Below are positions 12,218 to 24,100 of a DNA stretch of 64,000 nt, piece by piece; the first letter of the stretch is position 1, and each line of letters opens with the position of its first letter. The position numbers and the translations under genes were made by a program. The stretch comes from Sipunculus nudus (lineage: Eukaryota; Annelida; Sipuncula; Golfingiida; Sipunculidae): the NCBI GenBank assembly GCA_026874595.1, contig CM049322.1, positions 41,352,840-41,416,839 of the forward strand, given 5' to 3'. Under the pieces are notes generated by a model. That model had not been told where the DNA came from and did no database searches. It was given only the letters and a program-made list of their open reading frames with translations.

Positions 12218-14088
12218 GAAGTATATAACAATCGGAATTCTAGAATAATTTTAATCTGAATGATTTTGAAGAGGTCAGTCATATGCAGTGAAAGGAAGTA
12301 GTCATAACTATTACACATTTTTAAAAAACTATTAATAAATGTTATTATCATTTGACCAAGCGCACGCAAGTCAAAACAAATGTATAACGAACCTTTCGGT
12401 TTTATTGTTGGGTTTTATGAAACTGTAACATTGCGAGTGTTTTGTGATATATGGCATCATTCTGCCATTAATCCTTCGCAGTAGAATGACAAACATTTGC
12501 TGTGGAATAAATTTTAGAACTTTCACACAAACTACATATACAAATAATCACTTCGATTATCAAATTCTATAAATGTATGTTTTTTGCATATATGTTGTTT
12601 ATTAATTTTCCTGAATAAAAAGATGAAATATCATGCATTCCTTCCACTTTTTGGGGTCGTCGTTTACTTTGACAGATGGTGTAGGTTAGACAGTACTCAA
12701 ATTTCAAATACTAACTGAACAAACCTAGGTTGAACTAATCGTAACGCTTTTGCTCGCACCTTCTGTTCTGCTTAACCTACTATAATTTGAATACGCCCAT
12801 CTGTAGGAAAACAGATGGTAGAAAATATCAGTTTCTCTTGATATTTATACTTTGCCAAATATGATTTATAGACTCTAATTAAAACATTGTATTTGTAAGA
12901 CAAAGAAAGATTATATGTCCTACAAAATACTGTACAACATTTAGAAAAGGCCCCGAATATTTAACAATAATCAGATTAAATTACAGATTCAATACACCAA
13001 AGTTATCAGATTTATTATTTGTAGACGTTATGCAACCTTATCAACCTTTTTATAAGCATATCCTTTATACGAGAACGTTGCCGGAATATATATTCTCTTT
13101 ACACACAATTGGTTGTAGGTTAACCAATTAACTAAATTAGCCACAGACTATTTTCACTTTAGGCATTAAAACGAGATTTATCATAAGCAGTGTAAAGCAC
13201 TGTCATGACCTGCTTTTGCATCTTGGAGTTCAGAAAATTCCATGCATGTGATGTCATGTAAAACCGTAGAGAGAGACATTTATACAAAAAAGAAACAAAC
13301 ATCAAAGCTACTCCACAGGGTGAAACAAGGGGAGAAGGCACCTGCAACAACGGCATCTGAATAAGTTAATGCTATATATCTGACCATGGCTAAGCTGCCG
13401 GCGTCCTAGTCAAGATTATAAGGATTGAAACACGAGATAAAACCACTAGAAAATATTTAAAATGATAAAATTAAAATATATTGATTATATTGGTATGTAT
13501 ATTAAAACGTTTTATGAAGTGATTGTATGTAGATGAAGAATAACATTTTGACTCGAACGACATCTGTCGATCAGACCGATCAACAAGAGAACCTTGTAAA
13601 TAACTCATTAAGATATAAGGATTTTGATAGTATATGATTATGTGTGTATATTTATATCTCGAAATGATAAATATAATTTAAAAATCTTGCTTTTCCCCAA
13701 AAATTTCTTAATATAGTAAATATAGGTTACCTTCTATAATCCCATATACATAAATCATATGAGGATCTCAGCAAATTTTCGTGAACATCACAAGTGGACA
13801 GGAAAGCATCGTACGACTAACAGATTGGTTTGTGACATCAAACTCATGTTTATGAAGTTAAAGAGAGTTTTATACCTATGCGAATGCAAACGAGAGCTCT
13901 AAAGATTACCACCGTCGCAGTGACTTGTGCTGCCGTAAAAACGACTTCCTCTTTAAACGCAACCATCCAAGCCATGGAGACTGCATCGCATTAGGTAATG
14001 CAACCAATTTTACAATCAATGTAAAATTAGTAAAATTTATGTTAATACGGTCTAGGTCCTTCCTTGAAAAGAACAAAATAAGTCTTCC
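11403..14088. other. Intergenic, microsatellite only
   Basis: No gene or transposon recognised apart from the compound TA/GT tract at 12159-12216. Confidence 0.4.
12159..12216. repeat. Compound (TA)n(GT)n microsatellite
   Basis: About 22 bp of TA followed directly by about 36 bp of GT. Confidence 0.95.
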
Positions 14089-14400
14089 GTGGTCTGGGAT
14101 TAGAGCACAGGGCTAAAAGCCAGGTGATCGTGAGTTTGAATCTGAGACGAATGGTGGAATTTTCCACAGTTACCCACCATCCAGGGTAAACGCACTGGAG
14201 GCTTCATGTAGAGTACGTTATCGGTGGCAAAGCCAATGCTAAACAAACTTGTCAGATTAGTGAGTTCTAATTCTATAAACTTGCTAATCTTGTAATATTG
14301 ATTGTTTGGTTGAGACCGGTTGAGTCCTAGGTACACCCCTCATTATTATTGCAAGGGTTGATGAGGATCGGAACTTCAGCTGTGATGATCTGCAGATCCC
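14089..14400 (+). mobile_element. tRNA-derived SINE (diverged)
   Basis: The head 'gtggtctgggattagagc' followed by 'gatcgtgagtttgaatctg' matches the layout of a pol III A box and B box, as in the better SINE at 16339. The next part ('acccaccatccagggtaaacgc') matches that element's 'cccacccagggtgagcgc'. No clear poly-A end or target duplication seen. Confidence 0.6.
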
Positions 14401-14468
14401 ATAAGAAAATGATCCACTACATTTTGATTTCATTGTAATCAAGCTTTCTCTTTATGAAATTCAATGTC

Positions 14469-14492
14469 GGGGGGGGGGGGGGGGGGGGGGGG
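14469..14492. repeat. Poly-G tract
   Basis: 24 consecutive G on the plus strand. A tract this pure may form a G-quadruplex and may be mis-sized in the assembly. Confidence 0.9.
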
Positions 14493-14586
14493 TAAAAGGT
14501 TGAATATATCTAATTTTCATAATTTTCAGTCTTTTACTACAACATATACATATATCGACTAAAACTTGTCTTTGTCCATTTCAGAT

Positions 14587-14778
14587 CCTGATAACAGTTA
14601 TATAATTCTTATAAAAATTATAACAGATCAAATAATGAATTAGTCTTCCCTGTTATATTAAATCACAGTTGCTAAGTACAATTCAATATTATGATTTTAC
14701 ACCCCTTATAGATTGCAAAGTAGCAAGGAAGGTATACCTTTAAGATTCTTATAACAGTTATATAATTCTTATAAAAAT
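14587..14778 (+). repeat. Dispersed repeat, copy 2 of 2
   Basis: Matches 1018-1200 over nearly its whole length and has the same terminal direct repeats 'ataacagttatataattc'. See that entry. Confidence 0.7.
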
Positions 14779-14789
14779 TACCAATGTGT

Positions 14790-15479
14790 GCCCAAAGGTA
14801 CACGACTTCAAATGAAATCTGTGTCAACAAGTTATTCATGAAGCAAGGTCAAGAAAAAGGTCAGGTGCAATGTACATGGATAAAGGTAAACAGCATGTGT
14901 TGGTTTGTCGTCGGGAAAAGCTATGACGAACGGCGGGACTGGTCCACCTCTCTCTCTGGCTTTGCAATCCCTCTCGGCTAATCTGATTACTTTTCATGAA
15001 GAGCGTTGTGGAGCTTTTCTCTACTGAACAACGCTATGTGTCACACAAAAAGTAATCTGCTGCCAAGACGTGGCTGGGGTCTCGGCTACCGGGGACCTCG
15101 TAAAGGTGCTTACGGCTGGGTGATTGTGATGGCTAGCTTTTTACTTTTTTTTACTTTTTTTTAATTGACTATTACTCAATGTTGGAGGTTATTAGTTAAA
15201 TATTGTCCCCTCTGTGGGATAGTAATTTGTCGACGTCAGTGTATTGGTACAGGAACGTCTGATGGGACCAATAGAATACTTTTGTATAGCAACTGTATGT
15301 ACTGGTGGTAGGATTGACTGTAAAATCATATATGGTGATTGGTAGATAAACTAGTGGCCCATGGGCCAAGACGCTAAGCTGAATTCAAGGATTGTTGAAC
15401 AATGAGAAAAATGACTGCCAGAGTGCAAACAAATCATGAATTTTGTGAAGAGTCCTTGGAAATGGGTTTCAGTGGGCTT
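14790..15479. other. Intergenic, nothing recognised
   Basis: No gene supported. Some parts are less AT-rich (around 15000-15120), but no reading frame or RNA fold was recognised. Confidence 0.35.
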
Positions 15480-16327
15480 TTCGACAGATGACAACTTCAT
15501 TTGAAGGTCTCATAAATAGAAAAAAATATGCGTAAAAAGTTGAAAAAAAAATACAGATAGTGCCACCAGTCTACAGGAACTGATGAAACTCTCCATGATC
15601 AATATATATCCAAAGAATCATGGCTATCAAGGCATTGGTTATTCAGATACTGGAGCTTTTATTTGTATCAAATTTTTAATTATTCTTTGGGGTATTTACG
15701 AGCCGTATAGCTCGGAGAATATGGGTAACAGAGACCTAATTTCAGGTTTCCAAGGAGATTTTCATTAGTCTCCCTGGATGTCAAGTAAGAAGATTCTAGG
15801 TTCAGCAGTTACGGTTTGTGCCATGTTAACAGATGACTTCTTCATTTGAAGGTCTCATAAATAGAGAAAATATGCCTAAAAAATAAAAAAAAAATACAGG
15901 TGGCACCACCAGTGTACAGGAACTGATGAAACACTCCTTGATCAATATGCATGCTAAGTATCATGGTCATCAGTGCAGTACTTATTCAGATACTGGAGTT
16001 TTTGTTTCACATTTTTAACTAGAAAACATTTGCCAAGCGACAATGTGTATCCACCGAAGGACAGGTGGAGTGAGGGATGGATTGAGTATTATGTCACACC
16101 ACTCCTGAATATAGTCCACTAAAACTCTGAGAAAAGGGCATTAATTTAATCAACAAAAACACCTGGTGCCACCTGTTTGGTTTATGAGAAAACTCTCCAA
16201 GACGGATTGACATGCCAAATTTCAGACCAATACCTTGAACTATTCCTAAGATATGAGCAATTTTACCCACAGATGGATGCTACGCAAAAAGTATTGTAGG
16301 TGGCGCCACCAGTCGCGATTACAAGAT

Positions 16328-16772
16328 GTAGAGATCTACCGGCCTCTGTGGCTCAGAGGTAGAGCGCAGGACTCAAAGCCGGGAGATCGTGAGTTCGAAT
16401 CTCAGCGGAGGCGGTGAGGTTTTTCACGGTCGGCCCCCACCCAGGGTGAGCGCTCTGCAGGCTTAATTGGGGAGGCTGTGCCCCACAGCCGTGTATCACT
16501 CACATATGAGTGCGTCTTTGGGGGGTTCCTCGGTGTTATGACCCAGCAATGGGGATGATTACACACCCAGGACGCGCATGTGGTAGACACCGGGCCTGGG
16601 TGACACCAGGATATAAAAATGATAGGAAGCGAGTGCTACCGCCCTGTCAAGTAGTCCCAAACCGAAATGGAAACTCTGCAGATGTACATACTTAGGTTAA
16701 GAATTAGATAAGTTAGCATTAAAAATGGAGGCGGTTACCTCCACCAAAAAAAAAAAAAAAAGTAGACATCTA
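16328..16772 (+). mobile_element. tRNA-derived SINE with target-site duplications
   Basis: A tRNA-like head starts at about 16341 with an A box ('tggctcagaggtagagc') and a B box ('gagttcgaatctc'). A body follows, and a run of about 17 A ends at 16761. The element sits between 'gtagagatcta' (16328-16338) and 'gtagacatcta' (16762-16772), an 11-bp target duplication with one mismatch. That is the mark of LINE-assisted retrotransposition. The older copy at 53939-54430 shares the body. The head keeps acceptor-like pairing but its anticodon arm is poor, so I do not call a functional tRNA gene. Confidence 0.85.
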
Positions 16773-17322
16773 AGATTTATGGACATTTAAACTTTCAGCT
16801 AAATACATTGAGTCACTCCTGAGATATCAGCTGTTATCTAAAAGACACCCAGATTCAGACTGCACAGAATGGATTGCAGGTGGTGCCACCTGTCTTTGTT
16901 ATGCATAACTACATAGGTGAGGGAAAAACTATGCCGGGTTACGAAAGATGGGTCCAAGGGTCTCAGAGGAGTTCTCCAGAAACGAACACAGTTTTTGTAT
17001 CCGGGATTACGAGCCCTATATGGGTAACAGAGACCTAATTTCAGATTTCCATGAAGACTTTTCATGGACCTCCCTTGATGTCAAGTTAGAAGATTCCAGG
17101 TCCAGCGGTTACGATTTGTACCCTGTTAACAGATGACAGCTTCTTTGAAAGTCTCAAAAATAAAGAAAAAAATTCGTAAAAATTGGAAAAAATACAAGTG
17201 GCGCCACCAGTTTGCGGGAACTGATGGAACACTCCATGATCAATATGCCTGCAAAGAATAATGGTGATCAATGCATTAGTTATTCAGATACTTGAGCTTT
17301 TGTATCAAATTTTTAATTATTC

Positions 17323-17338
17323 GGGGGGGGGGGGGGGG
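17323..17338. repeat. Poly-G tract inside the array
   Basis: 16 G at the place where other units of the array read 'ttggggtat' or 'ttgggggtac'. This is a local expansion of a short G run. Confidence 0.85.
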
Positions 17339-17895
17339 TACTTCGGAGCCCCTTCGCTCAAAGGGTATGGATAACAGAGAACTAATTTCAGGTTTTCAAG
17401 ATTTTTTATGGACCTTCCTGGATATTAAGTTTGAAGATTCCAGGTCCAGTAACTACGATTTGTGCCCTGTTAACAGATGACAGTTTCATTGCAGGTCTGA
17501 GAAAAAAATTCGTAATAATTGGAAAAAATACAGGTGGCGCCACCAGTCTGCAGGAAGTAATGGAACATCTCATTATCAATATTCATGCAAAGAATCATGG
17601 TGATCAATGCAGTTGTTATTCAGATACTTGAGCTTTTGTATCAAATATTGCATTATTCTTGGGGGTACTTCGGAGCCCCTTACCTCAAAGGATATGGGTA
17701 ACAGATACCTAATTTCAGGTTTCCAAGGAGATTTTTCATGGACCTCCCTTGATGTCAAGTTTGAAGATTTCAGGTCCAGCGGTTACGATTTGTGCCCTGT
17801 TAACGGACGGCTGGACGGCCGGACGACCGGACAGACGACGGACAAAGGGTGATCGCTATAGCTCAGATGACTTTCAGTCAACTGAGCTAAAAAAC

Positions 17896-19580
17896 GACTG
17901 ATGAGCGATTATTATTCAGACTACTTTGGATGTGCACACATAAAAGTTTGTGATCGATTATGCAAAAATGCAATCAGTTTAATCGATTTTGAATGGAAAT
18001 GACCTATCATTGATATAATTGATTAACTGGCACACCACTAGTACGTATACAAAAAACTATGAAAAATTTTAATCATATGAAAAGGGTCAAGGAGCTGAAA
18101 ACCGTAAAGAGCTTCGTAATTTAAACTTGAAAAAAAAATGGGTCGGCAGCTCTTTATTATTGGTCCCCTGAATATGGGTGCTTACTTTGTGCGTCATGTC
18201 TATTATGACCTCATCTCTGTTCCTTTCTTGGCCGTTTCATAAATTGGAGGCAAGATGTCGCCAAAGAATAGACTAGTTACCCATAAAATAGTTTTATATT
18301 GTTCACAGGAACGTTACGTCAGGTAGGCTATTATTCCATAATACGAAATTCCGCATTTTGCCTCATAAAAAGTGTTGGCATTCTTGGACTCACAAAAAAT
18401 TATCACCAAACAACAGGTGGGTAGAGGTGGTGGAACGGACAATATATATTGTCAAAATGATAAAATATAAATTTTATTCGTTATATGGAGGTTTGTTTTA
18501 TCAGTTGTTGGGTTGTATTTGATCAGATTTTAGCTTCTGCAAAGAGTTTCATACATTAAATTGCCTAAACATAAAATGTTTAGTTATTCTCTTTTAAGAT
18601 ATTAAAAATATTATTTATAACACCAGCATCTTGCCTCTTCATTCTCTTTTGACCCTGTATGCACGGATAATGTGCACGAGACACTAGTTACTTTGTAAAT
18701 GATTGTTCTTCTGTGTTGATGGTACTTTTAATTCACGATGGTTTAATGTTTGCGATATTTCCCTTAAGCGATGTTGATTTGAAAACCTCATGAACACAAA
18801 GCTAACCACAGTGTGTTATCATAGTAAACTAAAAAAAACTGATAGTTTCATCATTTGCCCTAACATGTATTGGAGCAACATAAATTACGCTCTTTACACA
18901 GCGCTTTACCTACATATATGGTGCTTTGTATACTCTTATTGCATATTCCCGCTGGAGATATATCTTTGTTAATTTCAGATGTTGCCATTTTGGTGCACCT
19001 AAGTATAAATTGCTCCCTGGACATTATCTGTGAACGAATGCTTTCCAATTTTCGGCAGGAATTTTTCCAAACACTCCAGCATTTGATAAACTACTGCTTA
19101 TCTCGGGTATTTCTCTTTGCAATGGAGTGAAGGCATTATCCGTCCCCTTTGTCGTATCATTTGCCATCTTTTCTCATGGTTGTCTCAGCATTATACGGGG
19201 ATTATAAGTGTTTTTTTTTTAAATTTAAGTCGCAATCCTTTTCAGCGCAGAATCGTCAGTTGGGCAGGGTTTGGTGGCAGTGGAATATTCCGCAGTTTTC
19301 CAGCATGGAAAAATGTCTAAAATGGCATTTTCTGGGATTTCCTGGCAAATTCTATGAAATTGTAAAGGTTGGTCCCCCCCCCCAAAAAAAAACAAGTGAG
19401 TTACTGAGTTTTTACTTGTGACAAACACATAAAGCACATATTGTGTCATGCATGAAAATAATACTACATATCTTAACTGTATTTTTAATGTTATGTATTG
19501 AATATTGACTTTGTTAACACACAAAAGAACACACAGTGATGAAGTAATCACTTGCGATAAAATACATCAGTTGCTTATAT
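17896..19580. other. Intergenic, no gene seen
   Basis: About 17900-18045 contains 'atcgatt' phrases and a 'ggcacaccactagta' end like a hAT-type MITE remnant. The rest shows nothing recognisable. Confidence 0.35.
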
Positions 19581-19599
19581 TCTTTACTGATGCCACCAG

Positions 19600-20390
19600 T
19601 TTTCAATTCCAGAATCCCTCATGCTAACTTTGGAGATTTACCAATCTATCTCAAGTCTTCCTTTAAGGAATCTGTAACAGGTAACCATCTTGTCTGCATT
19701 CTGGGTGCCGAATCTATTCCGTAGCTTTGATCATAGATATCTTAAGTTTAAAATACTCTTTCAAGGGAGGCTGAACTGGCTGGCATCTTCAACAGTCTCC
19801 TAGCTATCTGACACAAGGCAGGACAAACTTTTCCTGTTTTCTCAACACGCATCCATCAGATAGTTGGCTTAATGCTGTTTATAACAGTCTCTGTAGTCAG
19901 GGTGTTAGGCACTCTCACAGCATCACAGGAAAAAGTGAGCAGTTCGGGCATAATGTCAGGATTTGTTTGTTGTGAACTGCAATGATGTAGGGCATGCTAG
20001 TCGCCAAGAACATTCTGGTGATTGGTTCATCCAACCACTCTTTTTGGTTGAAATGAGTGGTCACAACAAATGTGGACACAGGGGTCTATTCCAGTCTGGG
20101 ACGCTTTACTATGGACTGCAGAAACACTTGTCTATGGAGATTGTAATTCAAGATCTTCAACATGTCCTTTCTGGCTCCTTTTTAAAACAGGACATTTTTC
20201 CTTACGACTTTTGAGCCTAAGAGCCTTTGCACTGACTTCAGCTTGGCATTCTGTAAAATTTGCAGATGTTTTGCTACCTGTTGTGGATAAATCAAAGAAT
20301 TACCAGGTCTTCCTGTCTTCTTCCGGAGAGAGCCGAGTGCTTTACCGCTCGACTGTTCAACACGCCATGGTCATAAATTACAGAAATAGA
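19600..20390 (-). pseudogene. Decayed hAT-superfamily transposase remnant
   Basis: The minus strand has broken frames that can be read piecewise. One piece contains W-L-D-E-P-I-T-R-M-F-L-A-T-S-M-P-Y-I-I, resembling the hAT transposase stretch where a helix of small residues precedes 'IPF'. Another near the 19.7-19.8 kb end reads K-M-P-A-S-S-A-S-L-E-R-V-F, very like the conserved 'ASSA.SERVFS' of the hAT C-terminal dimerisation domain. Several stops and frameshifts separate the pieces, so nothing functional is encoded. Termini were not located. Known: the C-terminal motif is diagnostic of hAT elements. Inference: assignment from short matches. Confidence 0.5.
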
Positions 20391-20439
20391 CATTGGCCAA
20401 ACACAAGATGAACTTGAGTGAGCAACCTGTTAAATGTGA

Positions 20440-21104
20440 AGTTGATAACGTTATTTGTCAAGTCAATATATGGCACGGAAGTTCAAGCTAACCCCGTGAA
20501 TTAAGCTCATTTGTACGTACTATGGTTTAAACATTTACGGCTCGCAACTTGTACTCTATTTGTCGCGGTCTGCTTACACATAGCAACAAATGACAGGAAT
20601 AAATAAACCCTTATCAAACATCATAAATCGTGCATTAATTACAGGATAAACAGTACATGGTTTATGATAAAGCCTGGGACCTTATCCGTATTTCACCATA
20701 ACCACAGCATTAGTACATGTTAGTAATACACTTAGGGGCACACCAATCCTTCCAGGGGAAAATTTCATTTCACACTGTTTCCCCAATATTTTAAGGAAAA
20801 CCCCTTCCTTTTAGGGTATTAGTTATTCCTAGTAAAAAGTAACACACCCCCCACCCCCCCCCCCCAAAAAAAATAATAAAAAAAATCCAGATCCATCCCT
20901 GAATTGATGTGTACAGCAATTAGTAGGTTGGTTATTGATAAAGCATTATAAACACCTCGCTTCCTGGTTTTCAATGCCTATACCCTCGTCGTATTAGGCT
21001 TATGCAGCATGCTGGGTTGTGTTGCCTATATTTTATCCTAAATTTACATTAACATAGTTCAGATGTAAGGCTTGGTCGTTTACCATTCATTACTTCTGCT
21101 GCAG
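20440..21104. other. Upstream region of the LRR-Ig receptor gene
   Basis: No exon placed. A C-rich then A-rich low-complexity run lies at about 20845-20885. A 'ctgctgcag' acceptor-like sequence ends at 21104, two bases before the start codon, so the transcription start is probably further upstream behind a 5' intron. Confidence 0.4.
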
Positions 21105-24100
21105 ACATGGTTACAATCTATGCTATTATTATAGCAATATTCTCTGCTGAATTCTGCTTGCCATGCCGAATCGAAGAATGTCTGATCTGCAATTTCGCCA
21201 ACTGGAGTGGCCACTTGGATAAGTCATTTTTACACAGGCTCTCGGATTCTGTTGATCTGCACATGGCGTACTGTGATATTACCACTATGAAAGAGGGCTC
21301 GTTTGAGAGGATGTCCCACCTAAAAAGGGCTAATTTCACTAATAATAATATTCGTAGCCTCAATACATCACAGTTTTCGGGGCTTCATTCAATGAGCAGC
21401 GTGTATTTGGATAGAAACGAAATTGAAGTCATAGAAAATGGAGCATTTGATGCTTTGAAACTCACCCACGTCTTGTCACTTACAGAAAACAATATAAAAA
21501 TAATTACCGAAAATACACTAAGAGGACTAGGCAAGCTCGAATATCTCAACCTCCGCCATAATAAGATAACGCATATAAAATCTGGTATTTTTACGATAAC
21601 GTCACTGTCGGTCATAATCCTGTCAAACAACGAATTGGTTTCACTGGCAGAAGACGTACCTTGGCCGGAAATGATGCAGTCCTTGGATATAAGCCAAAAC
21701 AAAATAGCAATTTTACGTGCCTGGAGATTTTGCAACTTTTCTGTGAATTTAGCCGGAAATCCAATATACTGCGGCTGCAAATATCGTAATTTGGATTTGG
21801 ATTCTGTACGTCGATGTAAGTTACATTTTACTTGCAAACAGCCTCGCGAGATGTCAAAACTAGGGGAGATAAACAAGTTACATTATGGGAACATGAAATC
21901 AACAGGACTCAAATTACCATTGGTAACACTTTTCCAAGAGAGTTGGAATGACTTTCTCTCTCAATTTAATGCTTCTGAAATATGTAGCCCAGCAACCGTT
22001 ACTTTACATAAAGAAAAGAATACCGTAGTTTGTGTTGCCAAGGGCAACCCTCCTCCAAATGTGACCTTGACATCGCTTGTCAACGAAGTGAAAGAAAATG
22101 GAGAAATTTTAAATAAATATTCAGTTGAACTCACGATCCAATCCATCTCTGGAACTACCATCTACTTTTGTACAGCTGCGAGTAGTATCGGAGTGACAAG
22201 AACAAGTGCATCGTTCTTTTTCCCTTGGACCGTCAGTACCGCGGTATCGTCGGAAGCGACATGTGGTGGCGCGGAAATGCTTCATTCAGAAGTAATGGCT
22301 CGGTCAACAGAACTCGCAACAGGGAAAATGATGACATCTTCAACATGGACAGATCAGGTAATCGAAGTCATTCATTTATTTCTTCTCACAAAACATAGAT
22401 CACATATTGGAATTGGTATACCTCTGGGTGAATGACATGTCCCTTATTAATGTTGATGGTTTATAAATGTCGGATATATCCTCTAAGATATTTGCCGCAG
22501 GTCACGAGGTTGTCGTGTCGTTCCTGTATCAGTAGTTGTGCTTGTCTGTGCAACATTTTAAAATAAAACACACGCACACACACAATTGTATATATGTATA
22601 TATAATTATATATATTTATATACGTGCGTGTGTGTTGCATTGCCACATATGTTAGTTACAAATGCGTGTATGAAATTAATGCTTGGTCTTGTTGAACAGG
22701 TAAAGGTTTGGACAGGCGGGGCTGTTGCCGGGTTCGCAGCATTGCTAGTTTCAGTATGCGCGTACTGTATACTGTGGTTGCCTTCTTATTTGCGGTGACT
22801 TCAAATTCGCGTTTTTCGCGGATGCCCTGTGACCGCGAAATTGAAACCACGCAGATTTGAATACAAACAAGGCCATGAGCATAAACTTTAGAAACTGCCT
22901 ATATTCGTGATTAATCTTCAGTCACGTAGTGATATCCATCGTTCCTGGTGTATTTACTTTTACTTAACGTGATTCATGGAGATTAACGGGGGCCATTTTT
23001 AGTAGTATGGTTTTGCTTTGATGCGAAAACCGTGATTTTTTGCATTTTTTCCAGCCTCCCAGCACGAATGGAAAGTGTCAATGCATGCCCGGCAATAATA
23101 TACACGCGTGCTCGTTTCTCTCCCGGTGGTTCACCTGTATTTCAACCAGGTACCTATCGGATTCTTTTGAAGTGTATGTGTGCGAAGCTATATGACATCT
23201 AGTGGCGCTTAAAACGAATATTTAATGGAAGGTACTCTTTCATATTGTGCCGTATTATGTTATTATAAATGCATACAATTTGCTACCTAAAGTAGTGAAC
23301 GTAGCTGTTAGAGTCGAGCCACCTTGTATCTGTATAAAGGACTAACGCCGATGTCACAACCGAAATCCAATGACGCGCCAAGCTATGTTTGATAACTTTA
23401 ATACTTGCCTTATCAAGACAGTTTCCCTAAACTTATAACACGGTTGTGTAGTCACAGGTTTGTTTCTCACATCTTTACTGACATGTGAGTTGTTTTGATT
23501 GAGACTTGGCCTTGAACTAATTACAGCCAGCGTGGTCAACGCTTCCTGCACGCGGCGGCTTTGTCTCGGCCAAAGACGTGTGATTCCGATCCGCTCTGCT
23601 CCTGGATCCGCAACAAGCGGCGGCTCAGCCGTCCGTGGCTGTTCAAACATGCGATATCCGGACAGAGAAATAGTGGGCATATAATAGATAAAAGTGAAAT
23701 CAGTGAATTATGAAATAATTTGGTCAGTACATTTTAAAAATTTGCATATTTGATAAGTAAAATATACTACTACACTTATGACAGAGCGCGAAAAAGGAGC
23801 CCCGTGAAAGTTTTGAAAATAAGAAAACCGCGAAAATTCAGCCCCGTCGATATACAGGCAACCACAGTATACAGTACGCGCATATACAAGAAATCTACAG
23901 AGTCGTGCAGAGAATGGCTGAGAAAAAAGCGCCCTCTACCGCTGGTTCCGCCAGCTGCTGCTGATTACGCAGAGAACAGACGCCGGAAGACGCGCCACGA
24001 TTACGCAGAAATCGCTGACGTAGACGTCTACAGCGAGGAACCGTCACGAACGCGCCATGACCTTTCATCCCAAAAGGATAATAAATGTTGCCCATGTATC

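Larger units (their letters stand above)
15480..17895 (+). repeat. Tandem array of about 340-bp units, interrupted
   Basis: Anchors 'gccaccag' recur at about 15561, 15906, 16306, 17201 and 17535, with a variant at about 16882. The clear spacings are about 335-345 bp. Each full unit has the order 'gatgacag...ttcatttg', 'gccaccag', 'tgatcaatat', 'ttattcagatact', 'gggtaacagagacctaattt' and 'gtccagcggttacgatttg'. The array ends in a GGAC-rich run and an imperfect palindrome, 'tagctcag...ctgagcta', at about 17857-17890. No transposase frame. The SINE at 16339-16761 has inserted into it. Confidence 0.8.

Noticed and set aside
16341-16413. Functional tRNA gene
   Set aside because: The A and B boxes are good but the anticodon stem does not pair, and the sequence continues into a SINE body with poly-A and target duplications.
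23354-23680. 108-codon minus-strand frame in the receptor's last intron
   Set aside because: It lies inside the inverted-repeat element and shows no transposase or other motif.
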